From positions 1-28,042 of the forward strand of contig CALEJF010000043.1 of assembly GCA_937898625.1 (NCBI GenBank): a stretch of DNA of 28,042 nt, written 5' to 3'. Shown here in pieces: positions 15,998 through 24,016 of the stretch. The notes below the pieces were generated by a model, which worked only from the letters and a program-made list of their open reading frames with translations, was not told where the DNA came from and made no database searches. Every line of letters starts with the position of its first letter. The stretch's first letter is position 1. Position numbers and translations under genes: made by a program. The stretch comes from an uncultured Clostridia bacterium (GTDB taxonomy: Bacteria > Bacillota > Clostridia > Oscillospirales > Acutalibacteraceae).

Positions 15998-17629
15998 ATG
16001 AAAAAAGCAAAGGTTGTTTTAAGTGTTGTTTTAGCTATAGCTTTAATGACCTTAACAGTTTCACCTGCATTTGCTATTAATCAAAAATGTGATTGTGGCA
16101 CAGCTCCCATTGTGCAGGTAAGAGGTATTGGCGAAACCCTTTACGATGGTGAGGGAAATGAAGTCTTTTCCACTGATAATATTGTAAATGGGATTTTACC
16201 TGCAATTCCATACCTTACATATTATCTTGCAACAGGGGACACAGATGCCTTTGTTGAAGGCGTAAAAAAAGCCGTTACAGATATTTTTGGACCTGTTTCC
16301 TATGATAATAATTTGAACCGTGACACAGTTGTTACAGTTAAAGGTTACACAAGTGACCCTGTTGAAACTTATGTTGATATGTCAGAAGAACATTCCGGGT
16401 CTGAATATACATTGGCTCAGGCAGTTTATAATGAGTTAGGTGAAGGTCACTCATATCTTTTCATTTATGATTGGACTGCAAACCCATTTGATATTGCAGA
16501 AGACCTTAATCAGTTTATTCAAGAGGTAAAAGAAAAATCAGGTCATGACAAAGTTTCAATCTGTGCTGAAAGTATGGGTGGATGTATGACAAACACATAC
16601 TTAGCACTTTATGGCTATGATGATGTTGAAAACCTTGTAATGGCAAACTCCGCATTTAACGGACTTGAGATGCTGGGTCAACTTTTTGTCGGCAACCCTG
16701 AAATTGACGGTGAAGCACTTGCAGGTCTTATTGTACAGAGTATTTACGGAAATGCTGAATATGCATCACTTATCCCATATATTCCGATTTTTGAGCAACT
16801 CGCACTCTTTGCAAATGACCTTTTCGAGAAGGCAGGGGACAGAATTTACAAGGAAGTTTTAATTCCTGTTTTCGGATATCTTCCATCATTCTGGTGCTTT
16901 ATACCTGAATACCATTTTGAGGAAGCTATAGAAAATATGCTTCCTGATGCAGGTCCTGCACTTTTGAAATTCGTAAATGATTATTACGAAAAAGTTGCGA
17001 GTAAAACAGATGAAAGAGTAAAAGAAATGGTTGAAAGCGAATACATAAACTATTTCTGCGTATCAAACTATAACAAATTCATCGCACCTGTAACAAAGAC
17101 AGCTCGTTGGAATTCTGACGGTGTTATTGAAACATACAATACCAGTGGTTTTGCAACAGTTGCAGATATGGGCACAACTCTTGGTGAGGAATATGTTCAG
17201 GCAGTGAATATGGGCAGAAATATGATTTCTCCTGATAACGTTGTTGATGCATCAACTTGTCAAGCACCAATGCAGACTTGGTTTACAAAAAACTGGGGAC
17301 ATATTGCGTACAACCTTAACGACGGCACTTGCGATTTCTATATTTGGTTACTTACTGCAAAAGAACAGTACACAATTGATAGTAACCCAAAATACCCACA
17401 GTTTATGTACTATAACACAGAAGTTCCAATGCTTATGCCATACATTTGTGGTAGTGGTGATGTCACGGGTGACGGAAAGGTGACCGCTATTGACGCGACG
17501 CTTATTCTTAAAGCAGCATCAGGTATGATTTGTTTCCCAACAGAAAACCTTATAAATGCTGATGTTAACTGTGATGGCGTAATCACATCAACTGATGCAA
17601 GAATAGTGCTCAAAAAGGCAACAGAGTAA
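15998..17629 (+). CDS. Secreted alpha/beta-hydrolase with C-terminal type I dockerin
   Basis: A 543-residue exported protein. Residues 1-27 form a textbook signal peptide (MKKAKVVLSVVLAIALM...VSPAFA). The body has alpha/beta-hydrolase (lipase/esterase-like) character, with a probable nucleophile Ser192 in CAESMGGCMTN and a plausible catalytic His435 in NWGHIAYN; the acid is not assigned. The nucleophile elbow is ESMGG rather than strict GxSxG. Residues about 487-543 are a type I dockerin with two calcium-loop repeats, GDVTGDGKVTAIDATLILKAASG and ADVNCDGVITSTDARIVLKKA. The dockerin would dock the enzyme on a cohesin scaffoldin outside the cell. Substrate is unknown; a polysaccharide or lipid esterase is possible. 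ATG 15998 is set by TTGGAG and by the signal peptide. No cohesin gene is in the window. Confidence 0.85.
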   Translation: MKKAKVVLSVVLAIALMTLTVSPAFAINQKCDCGTAPIVQVRGIGETLYDGEGNEVFSTDNIVNGILPAIPYLTYYLATGDTDAFVEGVKKAVTDIFGPVSYDNNLNRDTVVTVKGYTSDPVETYVDMSEEHSGSEYTLAQAVYNELGEGHSYLFIYDWTANPFDIAEDLNQFIQEVKEKSGHDKVSICAESMGGCMTNTYLALYGYDDVENLVMANSAFNGLEMLGQLFVGNPEIDGEALAGLIVQSIYGNAEYASLIPYIPIFEQLALFANDLFEKAGDRIYKEVLIPVFGYLPSFWCFIPEYHFEEAIENMLPDAGPALLKFVNDYYEKVASKTDERVKEMVESEYINYFCVSNYNKFIAPVTKTARWNSDGVIETYNTSGFATVADMGTTLGEEYVQAVNMGRNMISPDNVVDASTCQAPMQTWFTKNWGHIAYNLNDGTCDFYIWLLTAKEQYTIDSNPKYPQFMYYNTEVPMLMPYICGSGDVTGDGKVTAIDATLILKAASGMICFPTENLINADVNCDGVITSTDARIVLKKATE

Positions 17630-17688
17630 GGGACTCACAATTATAGAGTGCAGTGTTAAAATAGAAAAAATGAGAGGAGAAAAAAGAA

Positions 17689-17754
17689 ATGCTAGCAATT
17701 TTAGCGTTAATTTCAGATATTGTTTACTTCTTAACAAGCTGGTTACCATTCTAA
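17689..17754 (+). CDS. Small hydrophobic peptide (21 residues)
   Basis: A very short frame with a strong AGAGGAGA ribosome site (17673-17680) eight bases before ATG. The peptide begins MLAILALISDIVYF and ends SWLPF. It is almost wholly hydrophobic with a single Asp, so it would form one membrane helix. It lies in the gap between the dockerin gene and a DUF1919 gene, and nothing else explains the gap. It could be a small membrane protein, a type I toxin-like peptide, a leader peptide or chance; I recognise no family. The strength of the ribosome site is the main support. Confidence 0.5.
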   Translation: MLAILALISDIVYFLTSWLPF

Positions 17755-17762
17755 TCAAACAA

Positions 17763-17801
17763 ATAGTTCATCTTGGGTTTAAATATGAACTATGTTATAA
17801 T
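17763..17801 (+). promoter_or_regulatory. Promoter with overlapping inverted repeat before the DUF1919 gene
   Basis: TTGGGT (17773-17778), 17 bases, then TATAAT (17796-17801), preceded by TGT as an extended -10. A perfect 9-bp inverted repeat, ATAGTTCAT (17763-17771) with ATGAACTAT (17785-17793), brackets the -35 and reaches the TG of the -10, so it looks like an operator. The start point would fall about 30 bases before the gene. Confidence 0.55.
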
Positions 17802-17836
17802 TACTGGAAATATCTTACCTTAAAAAGGAGAAAACA

Positions 17837-18517
17837 ATGCACACGGATACACATATTATTCACGATGCCCCTTATCCATTACCTTTAGCAGTATTACTAA
17901 AAATTCGAAAAACATTTTCACCATTAAATCGTTCAAAGTGGGATAAAACAATACGAGAAAAATTAGATGGAATAGAATTCTCTATATTCAGTAATAATTG
18001 TCTTGCAGGGTATTTCTACCACGATGCTGGACGAGAATTCACTTCCCCCACAATTAATTTATCCTTTGATGGACCGGATTTCATCAGATTTCTCGAAAAC
18101 CCACAGCACTATCTTTCAATGGACCCTGTATTTATAGATACAGGTAAAACCTTTCCTGTTGGTTTAATAGATGATATTGAAATAAACTTTGTGCATTACA
18201 AAACAGAACAAGATGCTCTTGATGCATGGAACAGAAGAAAAGAACGAATTGTATGGGACAACATTTTTATTGTTGCCACTGACCACGACGGGTTATATCT
18301 GCCTGAAATGTTAGAGCGGTTTGATGCACTGCCATACAAAAACAAAATTATGTTTACGGCACAAAACTATCCACAATATCCGTGGGCAATTCAGGTTTCC
18401 CAATTTAAAAAGAGAAATAATGTTAGAATAATGTCTGCATTTGCCAATATGAGAGGACAGCGTTATTACGAAACATGCTTTGATATTGCAGGGTGGATAC
18501 AATCTTGTTCAAAATAA
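17837..18517 (+). CDS. DUF1919-family protein (polysaccharide-biosynthesis associated)
   Basis: A 226-residue protein matching DUF1919, a group often found in capsule or exopolysaccharide loci and presumed to act in glycan synthesis. Recognisable stretches are IEFSIFSNNCLAGYFYHDAGREFTSPTINLSF near residues 45-77, DFIRFLENPQHYLSMDP, and WNRRKERIVWDNIFIVATD. There is no signal peptide or membrane segment, so it is likely cytoplasmic. AAAGGAG precedes ATG 17837. It stands alone here, without glycosyltransferase neighbours, with its own promoter and a terminator immediately after the stop. The catalytic role is unknown. Confidence 0.8.
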   Translation: MHTDTHIIHDAPYPLPLAVLLKIRKTFSPLNRSKWDKTIREKLDGIEFSIFSNNCLAGYFYHDAGREFTSPTINLSFDGPDFIRFLENPQHYLSMDPVFIDTGKTFPVGLIDDIEINFVHYKTEQDALDAWNRRKERIVWDNIFIVATDHDGLYLPEMLERFDALPYKNKIMFTAQNYPQYPWAIQVSQFKKRNNVRIMSAFANMRGQRYYETCFDIAGWIQSCSK

Positions 18518-18520
18518 TTT

Positions 18521-18546
18521 AAAGGTCGCAAAAGAGCGACCTTTTT
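18521..18546 (+). terminator. Terminator after the DUF1919 gene
   Basis: AAAGGTCGC (18521-18529) pairs with GCGACCTTT (18536-18544) around a 6-base loop, with a T-run to 18546. Confidence 0.9.
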
Positions 18547-18597
18547 GCTTTCTTGACGCACAAACCCAAGGATTCAAGTCCAATTACATTTAACAAA

Positions 18598-18636
18598 CAA
18601 AAAAACGAAGAAAAACACAATAGTGATTTCTCCGTT
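18598..18636 (-). terminator. Terminator of the tRNA-Leu gene
   Basis: On the minus strand AACGGAGAAA (18636-18627) pairs with TTTCTTCGTT (18613-18604), 10 bp with one G-U, followed by seven T (18605-18599). It lies just past the tRNA 3' end. Confidence 0.75.
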
Positions 18637-18638
18637 TT

Positions 18639-18725
18639 TGGTGCTGGTGACCGGACTTGAACCGGTACGGTATTGCTACCGAGGGATTTTAAGTCCCTTG
18701 CGTCTGCCGATTTCGCCACACCAGC
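18639..18725 (-). tRNA. tRNA-Leu (UAA anticodon), CCA encoded
   Basis: The minus strand folds as a class II tRNA. The acceptor arms are GCTGGTG and CACCAGC, with discriminator A and an encoded CCA end (18641-18639). The anticodon stem AGGGA/TCCCT holds the loop CTTAAAA, giving anticodon UAA for UUA leucine codons. A long variable arm (TCGGTAGCAATACCGTA region) fits leucine, and the T arm CCGGTTCAAGTCCGG is canonical. Without CCA the gene spans 18642-18725. Confidence 0.97.
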
Positions 18726-18747
18726 ATACTGTCTTGACAGCCATATT

Positions 18748-18776
18748 ATTATATATTATGAATTTTGAATTGTCAA
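18748..18776 (-). promoter_or_regulatory. Consensus promoter of tRNA-Leu
   Basis: Read on the minus strand, TTGACA (18776-18771), a 17-base spacer and TATAAT (18753-18748) match the sigma-A consensus exactly. Transcription would begin about 16 bases before the tRNA. This strength is usual for stable-RNA genes. Confidence 0.85.
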
Positions 18777-18889
18777 TATGAGAATGAAAAAGTTTTGAAA
18801 ATAAAATGATGGTTAAGGTTTATTCTACACAAATAGCATAAGTGACAAATTATTTTTTCTATTTATTCATTAAACTGTCATTTTGATTA

Positions 18890-18918
18890 TTGCACATATT
18901 CATTTCAAGTGCTAAAAT
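18890..18918 (+). promoter_or_regulatory. Candidate promoter of the antiporter gene
   Basis: TTGCAC (18890-18895), 17 bases, then TAAAAT (18913-18918). The -35 is a weak match and the -10 matches 5/6. It is correctly placed before the ribosome site AGAGGTGGG (18952-18960). Confidence 0.35.
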
Positions 18919-18962
18919 ATTAAACGCTTTTAGAATGTATAATAATGTTTCAGAGGTGGGTT

Positions 18963-20234
18963 ATGGAAACTTTACTTTGTTTGTCAATAGCACTTTTTGC
19001 GGGACTAATGCTTTCCCGTGTTGCAAAATTTTTCAAACTCCCTGCAGTTACCGCATATTTGGTGGCAGGTATTCTTGTAGGACCTTATTTCCTTGGGTCT
19101 TTTGGTGTGGATGGTTTTGGATTTACAAGTATGGAAAACATTGATGCGTACGAAATCATTCCCGATGTTGCCCTTGGATTTATTGCATTTTCCATTGGTA
19201 ATGAATTCAGACTTTCACAACTTAAACAGATTGGTAAACAGGCAACTGTTATCGGAATTTTTCAAGCTTTGGTTGCGTGTTTAGTTGTTGATGCCGCACT
19301 GATTGGCGTGCATTTTATTGCACCTGATAAGCTTTCATTACCTGCTGCAATTACTCTTGGTGCGGTTGCAACTGCAACTGCTCCTGCTGCAACTTTGATG
19401 GTTGTAAAACAGTACAAGGCAAAAGGCCCGCTTACAAGCCTTCTTCTTCCAATCGTTGCCCTTGACGATGCTGTTGGTTTAATTGTATTTGCAGTTTCTT
19501 TTGGTATTGCAAAAGCACTTATCGTAGGTAGTGTGGATGTAATTTCAATTATCATTGAGCCACTTCTTGAAGTTGTTTTGTCACTCCTGCTTGGTGCACT
19601 TATGGGTGCTTTGTTCACATTCTGTGAAAAATTCTTCCATTCAAGGTCAAAACGACTTTCAATGTCAGTAACATTTGTTTTTCTAACAGTAGCATTATCA
19701 ATGCTTAAATTTGAAATTGGCGGAGTACATATTTCTTTCTCATCATTATTGGCTTGTATGATGCTTGGAACAATCTTCTGCAACATCTGTGACTTTTCGG
19801 AAGAACTTATGGATAGGGTTGACCGATGGACAGCACCATTGTTAATTTTGTTCTTTGTAATTAGTGGTGCAGAGCTTGAATTGGCGACATTTAAAGATTT
19901 AGGAATTGTCCTCATCGGTCTTGTATATATCCTCACTCGTTGCGTGGGTAAATACTTTGGTGCATCAATAAGTGCAAAAGCTACAAAATGTGATAAGAAT
20001 ATTGTTAAGTATTTAGGTATCACTCTTTTTCCACAGGCAGGTGTTGCTCTGGGTATGGCAATTAAAGCAGAAGAACTTGGACCTGAGGGCTCAATTGTCG
20101 CAAACATCACTCTTTTCGCAGTGCTTATATATGAACTTGTTGGTCCGTTCCTTACCAAAATTGCACTCCAAAAAGCAGGGGAAATCAAACCTGAAGGTAA
20201 AGTCAGTGCAAGAGTGGAAAACACAAAAGCATAA
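18963..20234 (+). CDS. CPA2-family cation/proton antiporter
   Basis: A 423-residue integral membrane protein of the monovalent cation:proton antiporter-2 (Kef/NapA-like) family with about 12-13 hydrophobic segments. Family landmarks are LPAVTAYLVAGILVGPYFLG near residues 26-45, the LGAVATATAPAATLMVVKQY core, and an adjacent acidic pair in VALDDAVGLIVF, which in this family marks the ion-binding helix and electrogenic exchange. FPQAGVALGMA follows near the end. No C-terminal TrkA-N/RCK domain is fused, unlike Kef channels. ATG 18963 is chosen for its ribosome site; an ATG at 18945 lies before that site. Ion specificity (Na+ or K+) cannot be told. Confidence 0.9.
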   Translation: METLLCLSIALFAGLMLSRVAKFFKLPAVTAYLVAGILVGPYFLGSFGVDGFGFTSMENIDAYEIIPDVALGFIAFSIGNEFRLSQLKQIGKQATVIGIFQALVACLVVDAALIGVHFIAPDKLSLPAAITLGAVATATAPAATLMVVKQYKAKGPLTSLLLPIVALDDAVGLIVFAVSFGIAKALIVGSVDVISIIIEPLLEVVLSLLLGALMGALFTFCEKFFHSRSKRLSMSVTFVFLTVALSMLKFEIGGVHISFSSLLACMMLGTIFCNICDFSEELMDRVDRWTAPLLILFFVISGAELELATFKDLGIVLIGLVYILTRCVGKYFGASISAKATKCDKNIVKYLGITLFPQAGVALGMAIKAEELGPEGSIVANITLFAVLIYELVGPFLTKIALQKAGEIKPEGKVSARVENTKA

Positions 20235-20243
20235 AATCAGATT

Positions 20244-20284
20244 AAAACCAAGGAAATTGTTTATGCAATATCTTTGGTTTTTTG
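20244..20284 (+). terminator. Terminator after the antiporter gene
   Basis: AAAACCAAGGA (20244-20254) pairs with TCTTTGGTTTT (20271-20281) with one G-U, and ATTG/CAAT extends the stem. A T-run follows. Confidence 0.85.
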
Positions 20285-20380
20285 TTGTAAATTTTTACTT
20301 TATATGATAAACTTATTGTGTATATGAAAATTCAGTATTAATTTATCCTCTTTTATTTTAAAAATGGTAAGGAGTGATAT

Positions 20381-20544
20381 TTCCCACTAGGGAAGTGATG
20401 TTGAAACCTTATGGTTTCAGTTGTGTTTTTTCGCAACAAAACTTGCAGAGCAAATAAAACTATGCTAAGCATAATATATCTGTGAACAATAACACTCGCC
20501 AATGGCGAATAAAACTGCAATAGGCATATTGCAAGACGGAGGTC
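20381..20544. repeat. Array of seven short hairpins ending at the GH2 ribosome site
   Basis: Within the 315-base gap before the GH2 gene, small palindromes follow each other: TTCCC/GGGAA (20381-20394), TGAAACC/GGTTTCA (20402-20419), GTTGTG/CGCAAC (20420-20437), TTGC/GCAA (20443-20453), TATGC/GCATA (20461-20473), TCGCC/GGCGA (20496-20508) and TGCAATA/TATTGCA (20516-20533). The first ones are joined by GTGATGTT-like linkers (20395-20402) and the later ones by AATAAAACT (20453-20461, 20508-20516). The last ends five bases before the GGAGGT ribosome site, itself flanked by GAC/GTC. This may be a mobile structured repeat or an RNA leader. No gene is seen in the gap. Confidence 0.65.
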
Positions 20545-20549
20545 TTTTT

Positions 20550-23500
20550 ATGAAATACATAATCAATACAACTAATTTCAGAGATTTTAATACAGCAGAG
20601 GTGGGCAAACTTTCTCCTCGTGCGTATTTCATTCCTTATGCCTCAAAAGAGAAGCTTTTTGAGCAGGATGTACTTACTGAAAGATATAATAGTAGTATGG
20701 TAACAATTCTCAATGGCGAATGGGATTTTAAATATTATGATAAGGATATGCTGATTCCCAAAGAATTCTATACGGACAGAGTTCAGTTTGATAAGGTAAC
20801 TGTGCCGAGTACATGGCAGAGAACAGGATATCGTGAGCCTTGCTATCTTAATACACGTTATGAATTTAACCCAAAGCTTTATCCTGAAATGCCGGAAGAA
20901 GTTCCTATGGGTATTTACAGAAAATTTATCAATATTGATAACCTTGATAAGGTATATATTCTTACCTTTATGGGTGTTATTTCATCTCTCGACCTCTATA
21001 TTAATGGTGAGTTTGTAGGCTATAGCGAGGGTGCACATAACTCCGCTGAATTCAATATTTCAAAATTCCTTGTTAAAGGCGAAAATGAAATTCTTGCTGT
21101 TGTAAGTAAATGGTCAACAGGAACATACCTTGAGTGCCAGGATATGTTCCGCGAAAACGGTATTTTCCGTGATGTTCTTCTTACAACACTTGATAAAACA
21201 TATCTTTATGACTTTATTGTTGATACAGAGAAAAAACACGGCAAATACGAACTTTCTGTTTCATTTAGAATCAAAGGTGATAAAGAGGGCTGCACAATTT
21301 CTGCAGAACTTCTTGACGGAGATAATGTTCTTGCGAAGGAAACTGCAGATGCAAGGGCTAAATCAAAGATTATTTTCTCTAACCTTGATGTAAAAGAGTG
21401 GAATGCAGAAGAGCCATATACATATGACCTTTTAATCACATTTGAAGATGCAAAGGGTAATAAGACCTATGTAAAGAATATTACAGGTTTTAAAACTGTT
21501 GAAATTAAGGGTAATATCTTCTATTTCAATGATATGCCTATTAAATTTAAGGGCGTTAATCATCATGATACAAATATGAAGACTGGTTATGTCCTTACAG
21601 GTGAAGAAATTAAAGCGGAAATGGAACTTATGAAGAAGTTTAACATCAACTCCATCCGTACTTCTCACTATCCACCTGACCCAACTCTTTTGACTCTTGC
21701 AGATTTAATGGGCTTCTATATTGTTGACGAAGCAGATATTGAAACTCACGGTGCAGGGGACATTAAAACTCCATGCGATAATTGTCTTATCAGCCACGAC
21801 CTTAAATGGGAGGGTAGATATGTTGACAGAGTAAGTCGTATGGTTTGCCGTGACAGAAATCACCCGAGTATCACAATGTGGTCATTGGGTAATGAAGCAT
21901 GGGGTTATAATTGCCAGGATGCCTGCTATGATTACATTAAGAATACCGGCTCAAAAATCCCTGTTCATTATGAAAGTGTAATCACTACAAAGCGTTTTGC
22001 TTATGATGTTATTTCAGAAATGTATCCTTCACAGGAAAATGTAGCGAAATACGGTTCACAGACTGCAAAGGATAAGAGATATCACGAAAAACCATATTTT
22101 ATGTGTGAATATGTTCACGCTATGGGTGTAGGTCCGGGTGCAGTTGAAGAATATTGGGAAAGTATTTATGCTCATGATAATCTTATGGGTGGTTGTGTAT
22201 GGGAATGGGCAGACCATGCCGTTTTCCACGATGGTAGCGATAAGTATAAGTATCAATATACTTATGGCGGTGACCACGGTGAAGAAAAGCACGATAGTAA
22301 TTTCTGTGTTGACGGTATGCTCTATCCTGACAAAACACCACACACAGGTGCTTATGTAATTAAAGCAGTTTATCGTCCTGTAAGAAGTAAGAATATCAGT
22401 GGTAAATGCTTTGAATTTACAAACACAAACAGATTTAAGGACACAAAATATTTAAAGGTTATCTGGACTCAACTTGTAAACGGTGTTGAAATAAAATCAG
22501 GTGAATTATCTCTTGATATTGCACCAATGCAGACTAAGACCTATGAAATTCCTTATGATAACTTTGACTCTGATAAAGACTGCCATATTAATATTGCATA
22601 TTACGATGGTGAAAATCGTTGTGCTTTGGAGCAGGCTGTAATCAGCGATAAGGCAAGATTTACTAAGGGATTATCCCTTGCAGGAAATTACACTGTAAAT
22701 GACGATAAGAATATTTTAAATATTGTATTTGATGGTGGTAAAATTACATTTGATAAAAAATCAGGTGAACTTGGAAGTTATGTTAAGAATAACTGCGAAT
22801 TCATCAATATCAACCCTGCCGACAGCAAAAAAGGATTTATCCCAAACCTTGTAAGAGCTTCACTTGACAACGACTCTTATGGCCATAAAAAGCCTTGGGA
22901 CCTTATTAAACTTCACGATGCTGATATTGTTCTTGATGATTTCAGATTTGTTGATAAGTCAATTTATCTTCATGTTGGCGCATCCTATTCCATTAAAAAA
23001 GGTTTTAAAAGATATTTCCGTGCAGAAATTATATATAAAATCTTCGGCAACGGACTTGTTGAGGTTGAATGTAAACTTGATAAAGCACTTTTCGGTTGCA
23101 GTGATTTACAACGCTTTGGTGTAACTGTTGAACTTGATTCTCAGTTCAAGAATATTGAGTTCTATGGTAGAGGTTCCGATGAAAAAATGGAAAACATCTG
23201 CGACTTGAAAGACCATGCATATATAGGCATCTGGAAAACAACGGTTGAGGATATGCACGAGCCTTATGTTATGCCACAAGATAACGGTAACTGCGGTGCT
23301 GTTAAATATCTTAAACTTTCAAACGAGAATGGTAACATTTTTACTGTTTACGGTGAGCCAAAGTTTAGCTTCTCAGCTCATAATTACACACAAAAATCTC
23401 TCAATAAGGCAAAACATCAGGAAGATTTGGAATTTGTTAATTCAACAGTTCTCAACATTGATGGATTTATGCGCGGTACAGGTACAAATACATGTGGTCC

Positions 23501-23573
23501 TAATACACTTGATAAATACCGTGTCAGAACTGATAAAGCACTTGCTTTTAAATTTGCATTCAAGGGAGAGTAA
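20550..23573 (+). CDS. GH2 beta-galactosidase (LacZ type)
   Basis: A 1007-residue enzyme of glycoside hydrolase family 2 with the LacZ five-domain plan: sugar-binding jelly roll (about 45-210), immunoglobulin-like domain, TIM barrel (about 320-610), and C-terminal beta domains including the Bgal small-chain region. The acid/base is Glu449 in WSLGNEAWGYN and the nucleophile Glu520 in CEYVHAMG. RTSHYPPDP and DEADIETHG are also LacZ-like. There is no signal peptide, so it acts in the cytoplasm on imported beta-galactosides. ATG 20550 is set by GGAGGT (20538-20543); an earlier in-frame ATG at 20502 lies within the hairpin array. It leads the GH2-GNAT-GH95 operon. Related GH2 activities cannot be excluded. 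Confidence 0.92.
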   Translation: MKYIINTTNFRDFNTAEVGKLSPRAYFIPYASKEKLFEQDVLTERYNSSMVTILNGEWDFKYYDKDMLIPKEFYTDRVQFDKVTVPSTWQRTGYREPCYLNTRYEFNPKLYPEMPEEVPMGIYRKFINIDNLDKVYILTFMGVISSLDLYINGEFVGYSEGAHNSAEFNISKFLVKGENEILAVVSKWSTGTYLECQDMFRENGIFRDVLLTTLDKTYLYDFIVDTEKKHGKYELSVSFRIKGDKEGCTISAELLDGDNVLAKETADARAKSKIIFSNLDVKEWNAEEPYTYDLLITFEDAKGNKTYVKNITGFKTVEIKGNIFYFNDMPIKFKGVNHHDTNMKTGYVLTGEEIKAEMELMKKFNINSIRTSHYPPDPTLLTLADLMGFYIVDEADIETHGAGDIKTPCDNCLISHDLKWEGRYVDRVSRMVCRDRNHPSITMWSLGNEAWGYNCQDACYDYIKNTGSKIPVHYESVITTKRFAYDVISEMYPSQENVAKYGSQTAKDKRYHEKPYFMCEYVHAMGVGPGAVEEYWESIYAHDNLMGGCVWEWADHAVFHDGSDKYKYQYTYGGDHGEEKHDSNFCVDGMLYPDKTPHTGAYVIKAVYRPVRSKNISGKCFEFTNTNRFKDTKYLKVIWTQLVNGVEIKSGELSLDIAPMQTKTYEIPYDNFDSDKDCHINIAYYDGENRCALEQAVISDKARFTKGLSLAGNYTVNDDKNILNIVFDGGKITFDKKSGELGSYVKNNCEFININPADSKKGFIPNLVRASLDNDSYGHKKPWDLIKLHDADIVLDDFRFVDKSIYLHVGASYSIKKGFKRYFRAEIIYKIFGNGLVEVECKLDKALFGCSDLQRFGVTVELDSQFKNIEFYGRGSDEKMENICDLKDHAYIGIWKTTVEDMHEPYVMPQDNGNCGAVKYLKLSNENGNIFTVYGEPKFSFSAHNYTQKSLNKAKHQEDLEFVNSTVLNIDGFMRGTGTNTCGPNTLDKYRVRTDKALAFKFAFKGE

Positions 23574-23575
23574 TT

Positions 23576-24007
23576 ATGGTTGAATATAAATGGTTTCCTG
23601 CAGGTGTAATTGACAGTTCTTTTCGTGATTTAAGAATTGCAATCTTTGTGAAAGAGCAGGGTGTACCTGAAGAGAATGAGTTTGACGATTACGATTTGCA
23701 AGTACCACATCTTGTAATCTTTTTGGATAATGAACCTGTTGCAACGGGAAGATTTATACCCTATGGTGAAGATACCGTAAAAATCGGCAGAATTGCAGTA
23801 AAGAAGGATAAACGGGGTTTGGGACTTGGCGAGAAAATTGTTCTTGAACTTTTGAGAAAAGCAAAAGACGAAGGTGCAAAAACTGTCCGTGTAGGTGCAC
23901 AGACTCATGCAGTAGGTTTTTATGAAAAATGTGGTTTTTCTTTACTTGGAACACCTGAATATCTTGAAGAAAACATTCCGCATTATGATATGATTTTGAA
24001 TTTTTAA
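23576..24007 (+). CDS. GNAT-family N-acetyltransferase
   Basis: A 143-residue acetyl-CoA-dependent acyltransferase of the GNAT fold. The acetyl-CoA-binding motif appears as RIAVKKDKRGLGLGEKIVLELL (R-x-x-G-x-G near residues 81-86), followed by VRVGAQTHAVGFYEKCGFSLLG. The N-terminal IFVKEQGVPEENEFDDYD is typical of the ElaA-like subgroup. The start is two bases after the GH2 stop, and the ribosome site is within the GH2 end. Substrate unknown. Its place between two glycosidases may be incidental, or it may acetylate a sugar or metabolite from the same pathway. Confidence 0.9.
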   Translation: MVEYKWFPAGVIDSSFRDLRIAIFVKEQGVPEENEFDDYDLQVPHLVIFLDNEPVATGRFIPYGEDTVKIGRIAVKKDKRGLGLGEKIVLELLRKAKDEGAKTVRVGAQTHAVGFYEKCGFSLLGTPEYLEENIPHYDMILNF

Positions 24008-24016
24008 GGAGTATTT

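Noticed and set aside
18519..18719. 66-codon minus-strand frame beginning MAKSADARDLKSLG
   Set aside because: It is read through the tRNA-Leu gene and its terminator, a familiar spurious protein call over tRNA sequence.
19262..20224. 320-codon minus-strand frame opposite the antiporter
   Set aside because: It is the antisense shadow of a well-supported membrane protein, with no ribosome site and no recognisable domain.
20398..20457. 19-residue frame starting at ATG 20398
   Set aside because: It is made almost wholly of the hairpin array stems and linkers, so base pairing rather than coding explains the sequence.
20502..20549. Upstream in-frame start of the GH2 gene (ATG 20502)
   Set aside because: It sits in a hairpin stem without a ribosome site, whereas GGAGGT is correctly placed for ATG 20550.
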